Source of the DNA: Mycobacterium xenopi
Lineage (GTDB): Bacteria > Actinomycetota > Actinomycetes > Mycobacteriales > Mycobacteriaceae
Length of the DNA stretch: 64,000 nt
Reading direction: 5' to 3'
Assembly: GCF_009936235.1 (NCBI RefSeq)
Contig: NZ_AP022314.1
Span: forward strand, 2,914,001 to 2,978,000
The notes under the pieces are model-generated. The model saw only the letters and a program-made list of their open reading frames with translations. It was not told where the DNA came from and searched no databases. Positions 1-7,340 of this stretch are shown here, piece by piece (the first letter of the stretch is position 1; each line of letters begins with the position of its first letter). Position numbers and translations under genes: made by a program.

Positions 1-1
1 G

Positions 2-31
2 ACCGCACTCATCGCCGCGGCATCTGCCTAG
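2..31 (+). CDS. possible 3' end of a gene entering from the left
   Basis: The first bases read in one plus-strand frame as TALIAAASA followed by TAG. An alanine-rich ending of this kind would suit a mycobacterial protein whose body lies outside the window. Nothing else supports it, and the stretch is too short to assign a family. Confidence 0.2.
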   Translation, partial: TALIAAASA

Positions 32-176
32 GACGCGACGCACCGATCATGGAGGCAACCAATGATGACCGGCGCGCCGCGTCCCGCGAATACGCAAGTT
101 GCCAGGCCGCCCGACAAACAGTCAGCGACCTGGCAACTAGAGGCTTGGGTGAGAGGATTGCTCGGCAGTCATCGGA

Positions 177-425
177 CTACGCCCCGACCTCGAGCACCCC
201 AACCCGCCACAGCGCTGCGTATAGGTGACGCAGCGGAATGCTCAACAGACGAGCAGCCCCGGTGACCAACGGGTCGCCGCCACCGAAGGGGTCGGAGTCG
301 ATGCGCCGCGACGCCTTCTTCGGCGCGGCTTCCTTCGGCGCGGGGGCCACGGTCAGCTTGGGAGCTGCCGTCAGCCGGGGGGCGGGTGCTGTCGTCACCA
401 CCTCGTCGTACAGAACAGCGGTCAT
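177..425 (-). CDS. small Rv1535-like protein downstream of an M-box riboswitch
   Basis: An 82-residue protein of unknown function. A strong AGGAGG lies six bases before the ATG at 425. The N-terminal half is rich in Ala, Pro and Lys and probably disordered; the C-terminal half (SIPLRHLYAALWRVGVLEVG) looks like one amphipathic or membrane-associated helix. It is the first substantial gene after the M-box at 717-865. In M. tuberculosis the short hypothetical gene Rv1535 is likewise preceded by an M-box and lies next to Rv1534/Rv1533, whose homologues are the next genes here, so I infer orthology. The long 5' leader implies expression when Mg2+ is low. Function is unknown. Confidence 0.7.
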   Translation of the reverse strand: MTAVLYDEVVTTAPAPRLTAAPKLTVAPAPKEAAPKKASRRIDSDPFGGGDPLVTGAARLLSIPLRHLYAALWRVGVLEVGA

Positions 426-530
426 GGTTGCCTCCTAGGCGGAAATCAAGCGGTCATATTTGGACTCGCTGTTCCGTCCCGCGGTTCCGAGCAGGTCTCT
501 GCTCTGGGGCAACGCGCGCGTCGAGCCGAT

Positions 531-611
531 TCAGCCGGAGGCGGCGTGCCGGGGACCGGATCGGGACGAAACAGGACCCCTATATCGGTCCGGACTCTCA
601 CTGGAACTCAT
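531..611 (-). CDS. possible short upstream ORF between M-box and Rv1535-like gene
   Basis: A 26-codon reading frame begins with ATG at 611 behind a very strong Shine-Dalgarno (AGGAGGTGA, about ten bases upstream) and ends at TGA 531-533, 105 bases before the next gene. The peptide starts MSSSESPDRYRG and has no recognisable domain. Its place inside the riboswitch leader suggests a regulatory uORF, but the only evidence is the ribosome-binding site and its position. Confidence 0.35.
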   Translation of the reverse strand: MSSSESPDRYRGPVSSRSGPRHAASG

Positions 612-716
612 TCGTCCCTCACCTCCTCACGGCGACGCCAGGTGCGGATCACCCGCACGATCCACGTGCACTGCAGGAGTACAGAACCCGACGAACGTCG
701 GAGACCGCACCCCTCT

Positions 717-865
717 CGCTAGAGCTTCGGCACCACACGGCGTGTCCGGTAGGACCGGAAGCCACTTGGGCTCAACCCTTAAGCCGGGAGGAGCTGTCCT
801 GACCCGGGGCGTCTCTCGACGTTCAGGGTCAGTGGCCTATATCCGTGTAGCCGCCTCACCTAACG
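717..865 (-). ncRNA. M-box (ykoK leader) Mg2+ riboswitch
   Basis: Read on the minus strand, the stretch carries the M-box signature in order. It starts with CGTTAGGTGAGGC at 865, continues with GGCCACTGACCCTGAACGTC and GAGAGACGCCCCGGGTCA, and ends with GTGCCGAAGCTCTAGCG at 717. The first and last six bases (CGTTAG and CTAGCG) pair with one G-U to close the P1 stem. M-box RNAs bind Mg2+ directly and lower expression of the downstream gene when Mg2+ is plentiful. About 290 bases separate the aptamer from the Rv1535-like ATG. I saw no clear intrinsic terminator with a U-tract, so control may act through Rho or through translation. Confidence 0.9.
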
Positions 866-882
866 AGGTGCTTGCCCTTCCG

Positions 883-911
883 ATGATGCACCAACAACTT
901 GAGCGGGTCAA
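883..911 (-). promoter_or_regulatory. candidate promoter of the M-box transcript
   Basis: On the minus strand TTGACC (911-906) and CATCAT (888-883) are separated by 17 bases. This sigma-A-like spacing would start transcription about 10-15 bases before the M-box. The -10 match is weak, so the call rests on spacing and position. Confidence 0.35.
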
Positions 912-986
912 TTTAATCCCGGCCATCGTGTCGGTGAATTGACGGTATCTTTTCGGACACGCCACTTCCCCAGCGCTGATGCGCTG

Positions 987-2427
987 CTACACGAGGTCGT
1001 AGTCGGCCAGCTCAGGGCGTGCCATGACCTCGCGGAACCGCGTGAAGCTCCACGGCCACACGGCCGGCAACCCGCGGTCATCGAGATACCAACTTCGGCA
1101 GCCGGTCACCCAGACCGTCTTCGCCGACGCCCTGGCCCTCGCGTCCTCGAAGCGTGCGGTGGCCTCGGTACTGGCGCTGATCGTGCGGTAGCGGCCGTCG
1201 CCCAGTGCCTCGATGAGCTGCATGAGGTAGGCGAATTGCGCCTCGGCCACATCGATCAGCGAGAAGTTACCGACCGGCCCGTTGGGACCGTTGAGCATGA
1301 ATAAATTGGGAAAGTTCGGTACCGACACCGACAGGTAGGCGAACGGACGCTGCGCCCACACGTCGTCGAGGCGCACCCCGTCGCGGCCGACCACCTGGAT
1401 CGGCCGCAGAAAGCGGTCCACCCGAAACCCCGTAGCCAGCACCAACACATCCAGCCGGTGCAGCTCGCCGTCGACGGTGCGGACTCCCTCGGGCTCCACG
1501 CGGGCGATCGGCTCGGTGACCAGGCGGGCGTTGGGCCGCTGGATGGCGTCGTAGAAGTTGGGCGAGATGATCAACCGTTTACACCCGGCCCGGTAGTCGG
1601 GCCGCAGCTTCTCTCGCAGCACAGGGTCGGCGACGTTGTCCTCGAGGTTGGCGCGGGCGGCCTGCTGCAGCTGCTTCAGCTGCGGCGAGTCGGCGTCGAC
1701 GACCGCGTTGGCGAAGCTTTGGACGAACCCACTGTTCAGCTCGTCGCGCAGCGCGGTCAACACCGACGGATCAGCGCGGTATCGGGTCCGGTCCGCCTCG
1801 TCGATCGGCGGGTTTTGCACCGGCAGGATCCATTGCGGGGTGCGCTGGAACAGGCGCAGCCCTGCCACGGTGTTCGGTCACGGCGCCGACGATCTGCACC
1901 GCCGAGGAGCCGGTGCCGATCACGCCGAGCCGTGTGTCGCCAAGCGAGACGCTGTGGTCCCAGCGAGAGCTGTGGAAAACCCTGCCGGCAAACCGGTCCA
2001 GCCCGTCGATGTCGGGATAGCGCGGGTGATGCAGCACGCCCGTAGCAGCGATGACGACGTCGGCTACGTCGGGTTCTCCGGTGGAAGTTGTTATTCGCCA
2101 ACGGTTTTCGATGTAGTCCAGGCGACGTACTTCGCGGCCGTAGCGGATCAGCTTGTCGACGCCGTGGCGGTGCGCGACGCTGTCGAAGTAGGCGAGGATC
2201 TCCGGGCCGGGCGCGAACGTGTGGCTCCAGTCCGGGTTGGGCGCAAACGTGTAGGTATAGAGGTGTGACGGCACATCACAGGCGATTCCCGGGTAGGTGT
2301 TTTCTCGCCAGGTGCCGCCGAGCCGATCGGCTTTCTCGTACACCGTGACATCGGCAAAGCCGGCCTCGCGCAGTTTGATCGCGGCCAGTATTCCCGCCAT
2401 CCCTGCCCCGACGATGACGAAGCGCAC
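987..2427 (-). pseudogene. FAD-dependent (Baeyer-Villiger type) monooxygenase, frameshifted
   Basis: Two overlapping frames (2427 to about 1870, then 1868 to 987) together encode one roughly 480-residue flavin monooxygenase. The N-terminus has the FAD Rossmann motif VGAGMAG. The middle has the Baeyer-Villiger fingerprint FAGRVFHSSRWD and a second nucleotide-binding motif, GVIGTGSSAVQI. The frame breaks just after this at VTEH: one extra base near 1869 turns the expected GAA CAC GTG GCA into GAA CAC C GTG. The C-terminal part is otherwise complete. It starts with GTG one base after the TetR gene stops, so it is the last gene of the nitronate monooxygenase-TetR operon. As I recall, M. tuberculosis has no such gene at this place. 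It could be a recent pseudogene or a consensus error. Confidence 0.75.
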
Positions 2428-2428
2428 G

Positions 2429-3058
2429 TCACCCCCTGCGAGGTCGCAACCCGTCGAGGACCAGCGACACCACGAAGTCGGCGACCTCGGCGGCCGTGAC
2501 GCCGTCGTCGGTGGAAAGCCGCCGGTGCGCCAGTTGGCCGATCAGCGCAGCCAGGGTGTAGGCCACCATCCGCGGCGGCGCCGCCACCACCTCGCCGCGT
2601 TGTTGCGCGACGACGATGAACGTTTCGATGTCGTCGATGAACCGTTCATAGATGCCACCGAGGTGCTTTTCGAATCGGTCGCCGAGGGCATAGGCGTCGC
2701 GGAACAACAATTTGACGGTGGCTTTGTCGGTTTCGAAGAACTCGAAGGTGGCCTGCACGGCTGCACGAAACGACGCCTCGACGCCGTCACCGCCCGGCGC
2801 TTCGACCGCGGCAGCGAGGTGGCTGCGCAAGGCCTGCTCTTCGACGGCCATCAACGCGTGGAACAGGTCTTCTTTGGAGTCGAAATACCAATAGACCGAC
2901 CCGTAGGCTAGCCCGGCCTGTTTCGCGACGTCGGCGATGGTGGCAGCGTGAAAACCCTTGCGCGCAAACACTTTTTTGGCTGCAGCCATGATCTGGTCAC
3001 GGCGCGCGGACTTGTCCTCGTCGCTGACCGCGCGACGGCGCCGGGTCGGCGCGCTCAC
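2429..3058 (-). CDS. TetR-family regulator (Rv1534-like)
   Basis: A 209-residue TetR/AcrR repressor. A basic N-terminal arm is followed by the helix-turn-helix (residues about 20-65, with IADVAKQAGLAYGSVYWYF) and an all-helical ligand-binding domain. The GTG start overlaps the stop of the nitronate monooxygenase gene (GTGA), so translation is coupled. The best operator candidate is GATTGA-N4-TCAATC, present at 4198-4213 in the promoter of its own operon and at 6359-6374 before the alcohol dehydrogenase. I infer that it controls the whole cluster from 987 to 6336. The inducer is unknown, perhaps a nitroalkane, alcohol or acyl compound. Confidence 0.85.
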   Translation of the reverse strand: MSAPTRRRRAVSDEDKSARRDQIMAAAKKVFARKGFHAATIADVAKQAGLAYGSVYWYFDSKEDLFHALMAVEEQALRSHLAAAVEAPGGDGVEASFRAAVQATFEFFETDKATVKLLFRDAYALGDRFEKHLGGIYERFIDDIETFIVVAQQRGEVVAAPPRMVAYTLAALIGQLAHRRLSTDDGVTAAEVADFVVSLVLDGLRPRRG

Positions 3059-4175
3059 CGCTCGACCAGCCGCTCGAGGCGCTCGACGGCGTCGATGAAC
3101 TCCGAGACCATGTCCAGCACCACCGACCGCGCCGGCTGCACTTTGTCCAGCGATCCCACCACCTGGCCGACGAAGTAGGTCGCCAGTTCACGTGCTTTGG
3201 CGTCGGGCTGGTTGGCGGCGGCGTTGATGCGCAGCTGCGGGTCGGCGACCAACGCGCTTTGCAGCGGCATGCCCAGCGGCTCGGGGCTGCCGGGCCGCTC
3301 CCACTCGTCGGTCCAGGCGGTGCGCAGCATCCGGGCGGGCTTGCCGGTCAGCGACCGAGACCGCACGGTGTCCGTCGACGAGGCGGCCAAGAACTTGTCC
3401 TTCACCACCGGCGGTGTCTCGGCTTCCTCAGTGGTCAGCCACACCGACCCGCACCACACACCTTCGGCGCCCAGCGCCAACGCGGCGGCGATCTGGCGGC
3501 CGCGGGCGATCCCGCCGCCGCCAACACGGGGATCGGGTCGACGGCATCGACGATCTCGGGCACCAGCACCATCGTCGCCACCTCACCGGTGTGGCCGCCG
3601 GCCTCGGTGCCCTGCGCGACGATCAGGTCGACGCCCGCGGCGGCGTGGCGCAGGGCGTGCTGTTTGGTGCCGGCCAGGGCGGCCACCAGCACATCGTTGT
3701 CGTGGGCACGGGTGACCAAATCCGGCGGCGGCGGGCCCAGCGCGCTGGCGATCAGCCGAATGTCGTGGTCGAAGGCGACGTCGAGCAACGGCTGGTAGCC
3801 CTTGGGCGAAATGTTGAGTCCCGCGGTGGGCGGCAAAGACCCTGCCTCGCTGCGGATTCCGTAGCGGTCGAGAAGGTCGTCGAGGAATGCGCGATGCTCC
3901 CGCGGCAGCAGCTCGCGAACCTGCCGCGCGTCGATCCCGCCCGCGTCCGCGCCGACATATTTGGGCGGCAGCAGCAGGTCGACACCGTAGGGCTTGCCGC
4001 CGGTCTGCTGCTCGATCCAGGTCAACTCGGTCTCCAGCCGCTGCGGGCTGTGCGCGACGGCGCCGAGGATGCCGAATCCGCCCGCGTTGGACACCGCGGC
4101 CACCACGTCACGGCAGTGGCTGAACGCGCAGATCGGGAACTCCACGCCGAGCAGTTCGGCGACCCTGGTTCGCAT
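3055..4175 (-). pseudogene. nitronate monooxygenase (Rv1533-like), frameshifted
   Basis: Encodes the FMN-dependent 2-nitropropane dioxygenase/nitronate monooxygenase fold. The N-terminus (MRTRVAELLGVEFPICAFSH) and the segment GVDLIVAQGTEAGGHTGE, with its catalytic-region His, are typical of the family. The frame reads from ATG 4175 to near 3516 and then shifts. Beyond the break the other frame continues with ALGAEGVWCGSVWL to the stop at 3055. Restoring one C in the CCCGCCGCCG run at 3511-3520 rejoins the protein at about 373 residues, close to the usual length. It is first in the operon with the TetR gene and divergent from the thioesterase. A consensus error seems at least as likely as true decay. 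Confidence 0.75.
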
Positions 4176-4197
4176 CGCCTCGACGCTACGAGTTATT

Positions 4198-4213
4198 GAT
4201 TGATGTGTCAATC
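4198..4213. promoter_or_regulatory. palindromic operator, copy 1
   Basis: GATTGA-TGTG-TCAATC is a perfect 6+6 inverted repeat in the 58-base gap between the divergent nitronate monooxygenase and thioesterase genes. The flanks, GTT[AG]TT on the left and GCG on the right, are also shared with the copy at 6359-6374. Its size and symmetry suit a TetR dimer, and the TetR gene is in the adjacent operon. Confidence 0.7.
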
Positions 4214-4233
4214 GCGTGCGGTACAGTGCGGCC

Positions 4234-4662
4234 ATGGCTTTGACCGAGGAACAACAGCACAAGCGCCGCCAGGCGGTGCGCGACCTGATGCCGACCACGC
4301 CGTTCCTGGCCGGCCTCGGCATCGTGTTCGAACGCTACGAGCCAGACGACGTCGTCATCCGGTTGCCGTTTCGGGAGGATCTGACCAACGACGGCACCTA
4401 CTTTCACGGCGGGGTGATCGCGTCGGTGATGGACACCGCCGGCGCCGCGGCCGCCTGGTCCAACCACGACTTCGACAAGGGGATGCGCGCCTCCACTGTC
4501 GCGATGAGCATCCAGTACACCGGGGCAGCCAAGCACTGCGACCTGCTATGTCATGCCCGCACCGCGCGTCGGCGAAAGGAGCTGACCTTCACCGAGATCA
4601 CCGCCACCGACGCCGAGGGCAACATCGTCGCCCACGCCGTGCAGACCTACCGGATCGTGTGA
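4234..4662 (+). CDS. PaaI-type hotdog thioesterase (Rv1532c-like)
   Basis: A 142-residue single hotdog-fold protein. The segment YFHGGVIASVMDTAGAAAAW carries the HGG motif and the acidic residue on the central helix that characterise PaaI/4HBT acyl-CoA thioesterases. It probably hydrolyses an acyl- or aryl-CoA in the cytoplasm. The ATG at 4234 aligns with the family N-terminus. It is divergent from the nitronate monooxygenase operon across the palindrome at 4198-4213 and convergent with the CMD-like gene ten bases downstream, which suggests common control by the TetR protein. The substrate is not evident. Confidence 0.8.
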   Translation: MALTEEQQHKRRQAVRDLMPTTPFLAGLGIVFERYEPDDVVIRLPFREDLTNDGTYFHGGVIASVMDTAGAAAAWSNHDFDKGMRASTVAMSIQYTGAAKHCDLLCHARTARRRKELTFTEITATDAEGNIVAHAVQTYRIV

Positions 4663-4672
4663 GCGCGCTGCG

Positions 4673-5236
4673 CTACGGAGCTTGCCCGTCGGGTGGCCAG
4701 CTGGCGACGCCATCTTCCAACGGAACTTGCAGGCTTTGGACGATCGTGGCGATCATCCGCCAAGCAGCGATCGCGGTGACGAGCTCGATCAACACGGCGG
4801 GGTCGTCTGCGAGTTCGCGTTGGCAGGCGGCCCAATTCTGAGCACTTACCGCACCGTCACGCACGACATCGTCGGTGGCCGCGAGCACCGCCTGCTCGGC
4901 GGGCCCGAAGCCGTCATAGGCGCGCCAGTCCCGCACCCCGAGCAGATCGTCGGCCGAGACACCCAGGCCCTGAGCTACCCGCCAATGCTGGGTCCACTCG
5001 TAATCGGCTCCGGTGAGCCAGGCGATGCGCATGATCACCAATTCGCGCAGCCGCGAATCAAGGCGGCCGTGCCACAGCATGCTCGCCAGCAGGTCGTTGA
5101 TGGACCGGGCCAGCAGCGGGTGGTTCAACAGCACCTGGAAGATCGCCAACTCGGCCATGTAGTTGGGCACACCTGCTTCGTCAGCTGCGGCCTTGGCCTC
5201 GTCGACCGGCAGGCGCCGCACCCGCGGCTTGGTCAT
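4673..5236 (-). CDS. carboxymuconolactone decarboxylase-like (AhpD fold) protein
   Basis: A 187-residue all-helical CMD-family protein, Rv1531-like. The core reads LRELVIMRIAWLTGADYEWTQH, the usual Glu/His arrangement of the fold. The paired cysteines (CxxC) of peroxidase-active AhpD are missing, so a thiol peroxidase role is unlikely and a decarboxylase/hydrolase-like or binding role is more plausible. Its ATG overlaps the stop of the alcohol dehydrogenase gene (ATGA at 5236-5233), so the two are translationally coupled and driven from the promoter near 6359. Confidence 0.8.
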   Translation of the reverse strand: MTKPRVRRLPVDEAKAAADEAGVPNYMAELAIFQVLLNHPLLARSINDLLASMLWHGRLDSRLRELVIMRIAWLTGADYEWTQHWRVAQGLGVSADDLLGVRDWRAYDGFGPAEQAVLAATDDVVRDGAVSAQNWAACQRELADDPAVLIELVTAIAAWRMIATIVQSLQVPLEDGVASWPPDGQAP

Positions 5237-6336
5237 GGCGTGATCACCCCGTGGACCGGTGGGACACCGGCGCGTTCGCCGGCCATCGTCGCGATCAGCT
5301 CCTCGGCATCGTCGAGGCCGACGCAGCGACGAGGCAAGCTCTCGAACGGGTAGCGGCCCGACGCCAGCAGCTCCAGCGCCGCCCGATATGCGGTGACGTC
5401 GACGCCGAGTGCACCAAGGACGCGTAATTCCTTGAGCACCAGGATATCTGGCGAGAAACCCGGGGCGCCGCTGTCAAAGCCTCTGGTGCCGGCGATCACG
5501 ACGGTGCCAGCGGGACGGGCGAGCGCGATCGCTTGCGCGAAAGCCGCCGGGGCCCTGGCGGTGACGTCGACGACGACATCGGCCAGCCTGCCGGCCGCTT
5601 TTGTCAGTGCTGCGACTGGATCGTCGACGGCCACGTCGACCGCGAGGTCGGCGCCGAACTTTGCGGCCAGCGCCAATCGGTCGGCGTCGCGTGGGCCCAG
5701 TCCTGTCACCATGACGAATCCGGCGCCGGCCTCTTTGGCCGCGGCGGCGGCACACAACCCGCGAATCCCGGGGCCGAGCACCGCGACCACGTCACCCGGA
5801 CTAGTGTCGGGGAGCGTTGCGCCCCAGCGTATTCCAGCGCCCAACGGATTGAACAAGGTGGCAACGACCGGATCGAGGTCGGCCGGTATCGGCAGCACCA
5901 TCGAATCCGGTGACAGGTATTGGTAGTCGGCGTAGCCGCCCCACAGCCCAGGTGGGCGATCGACGGGAATGAATCCATACATGTCGGCGATTCCGTGGCG
6001 CTCACAGCGCCGGTATTGTCCGGCAAGGCAATTCGCGCATTCTCGGCACGACTGGAAGACTTCGACGGCGACCCGATCGCCGACGGCCACGCCCCAGCGC
6101 TGCGCCGCCCGTGGGCCGATAGCTTCGATAGTCCCCACCGTCTCGTGACCCGGGATGAACGCGAAACCGCCGGATAGCTCGCCGGTGTACTCCTCGTGGT
6201 CGGTGCCGCAGAGCCCGCAGGCCGCTACCCGCACCACCGCATCGTCGGCGCCCACCGCCGGCACGGGGAATTGGCGACTCACCAGGTGCCGCGGCGCCTC
6301 CAGCACCAGGGCCCGTGCCATCGCGTCGCGCGACAT
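5233..6336 (-). CDS. adh: zinc-dependent alcohol dehydrogenase (Rv1530-like)
   Basis: A 367-residue medium-chain dehydrogenase/reductase. CGLCGTDH (around residue 40) and PGHE supply the catalytic zinc ligands. The cluster CRECANCLAGQYRRC gives the four structural-zinc cysteines. The NAD(P)-binding Rossmann region follows, although its glycine motif is slightly atypical (VLGPGIRG). It oxidises an alcohol or reduces an aldehyde; the substrate is unknown. First gene of a two-gene unit with the CMD-like protein. The second copy of the TetR-type palindrome lies 23 bases before the ATG, so repression by the neighbouring TetR protein is likely. Confidence 0.9.
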   Translation of the reverse strand: MSRDAMARALVLEAPRHLVSRQFPVPAVGADDAVVRVAACGLCGTDHEEYTGELSGGFAFIPGHETVGTIEAIGPRAAQRWGVAVGDRVAVEVFQSCRECANCLAGQYRRCERHGIADMYGFIPVDRPPGLWGGYADYQYLSPDSMVLPIPADLDPVVATLFNPLGAGIRWGATLPDTSPGDVVAVLGPGIRGLCAAAAAKEAGAGFVMVTGLGPRDADRLALAAKFGADLAVDVAVDDPVAALTKAAGRLADVVVDVTARAPAAFAQAIALARPAGTVVIAGTRGFDSGAPGFSPDILVLKELRVLGALGVDVTAYRAALELLASGRYPFESLPRRCVGLDDAEELIATMAGERAGVPPVHGVITP

Positions 6337-6358
6337 ACGCGCACCTTACGGAGTTGTT

Positions 6359-6374
6359 GATTGATGAGTCAATC
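6359..6374. promoter_or_regulatory. palindromic operator, copy 2
   Basis: GATTGA-TGAG-TCAATC repeats the arms and flanking bases of the site at 4198-4213 and lies immediately upstream of adh. Only the spacer differs, by one base. No third copy was noticed elsewhere in the window. Confidence 0.7.
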
Positions 6375-6699
6375 GCGAGGTTCGCGGCGTTATTTCCGAG
6401 ACCTCTGCTGGAATACATGGGTCAGTACGGGCCATTCGGCTTTTAAACGTGTGGCTTAGAACTTAAAACGTGGTAGGAAATTGGCGCGCCACAGCCAGCG
6501 GATCGACTCCGGAATTAACCCCCGATGGAGCAGGCGGGCGCTATTGTACCGGTTACAGCGAAAAATGGGCTGGCGTTTTGTGAAGAAATGTTCTTAGGCA
6601 GTGCATAGCTATCTGGGCCGTCACCAAAGGGTATAGACGCTAAGCTGATAAGATCGCCGTCCAATGTCCGGCGATGAATTCGTTGAAAGGTGTTCATAA
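6375..6699. other. non-coding interval between adh and the haemophore gene
   Basis: Apart from the start region of the next gene (GAAAGGTG ribosome-binding site at 6685-6692), I see no gene, tRNA or transposon here. It has AT-richer patches (6440-6480, 6560-6620) unlike the flanking coding DNA. In M. tuberculosis this junction would be occupied by the pks5/papA4/fadD24 region, which is absent. Confidence 0.5.
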
Positions 6700-7032
6700 A
6701 TGGTCACATTCTTGTCGCCCAGACTGGCGACCGCGGTCGGTGCTGTGGCATTGTCGCTGACCGCCGGAGCCGGCCTGGCGTCCGCACAGCCGGATCCAGT
6801 CATCAACACCACCTGCACCTACCCGCAGGTGGTCTCGGCGCTCAACGCGCAAGACCCAGCTGCGGCTGCGCAGTTCAACGCATCGCCGGTGGCGCAGTCG
6901 GCGCTGCGCCGATTCCTCGCCTCTCCGCCGGCTCAGCGCCAGCAGATGATCCAGCAGCTACAGGCCAGCCCAGGCGGTCAGCAGTACCTCGGAACAATCG
7001 AACAGGTCGCTCAGACTTGCAATAACTACTGA
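6700..7032 (+). CDS. secreted haemophore-like (haem-binding) protein
   Basis: A 110-residue exported protein. Residues 1-30 form a Sec signal peptide ending ASA-QP. The mature part has the pattern of the mycobacterial Rv0203-type haemophore family: TTCTYPQVVSALNAQ near the start, the AAAQFNASPVAQSALRRFL helix, and a C-terminal TCNNY whose Cys would pair with the first Cys. Such proteins bind haem in the cell wall and pass it to membrane importers. The start is set by GAAAGGTG seven bases upstream. No haem transporter is adjacent, so a haem role is inferred from the family only. Confidence 0.8.
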   Translation: MVTFLSPRLATAVGAVALSLTAGAGLASAQPDPVINTTCTYPQVVSALNAQDPAAAAQFNASPVAQSALRRFLASPPAQRQQMIQQLQASPGGQQYLGTIEQVAQTCNNY

Positions 7033-7117
7033 GCCTGGGGATCACCCTCCACGGCGGTCGGTCCGCGGCGGCGCCACGCTGGTTATGGTGCACGCGTCCA
7101 CCGGCGAAAGGCGTGCC

Positions 7118-7333
7118 ATGAGCAACCACACCTACCGCGTGATCGAGATCGTCGGCAGTTCACCCGACGGCGTGGACACAGCGATCCGCAATGCGATCTC
7201 GCGCGCCGCGCAGACCATGCGCGGGCTCGACTGGTTCGAAGTGCAGTCCGTGCGCGGGCACCTGGAAAACGGCGCGATCGGACACTTCCAGGTGACGCTC
7301 AAAGTCGGGTTCCGGATGGAGGACGCTACCTAA
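7118..7333 (+). CDS. dodecin flavin-binding protein (Rv1498A-like)
   Basis: A 71-residue dodecin. The sequence begins MSNHTYRVIEIVGSSPDG, and the conserved LDWFEVQSVRGHL segment contains the tryptophan that stacks on the isoalloxazine ring. Dodecins assemble into hollow 12-mers that store FMN or riboflavin, or CoA in some forms. The ATG at 7118 has GGCGAAAGG upstream; the GTG/ATG codons before it would add an unrelated N-terminal extension. Convergent with lipL eight bases downstream. Confidence 0.92.
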   Translation: MSNHTYRVIEIVGSSPDGVDTAIRNAISRAAQTMRGLDWFEVQSVRGHLENGAIGHFQVTLKVGFRMEDAT

Positions 7334-7340
7334 AGCGTCG

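Noticed and set aside
62..265. 67-codon plus-strand ORF with GGAGG before ATG
   Set aside because: It overlaps the better supported Rv1535-like gene on the other strand and its product has no coherent domain or composition.
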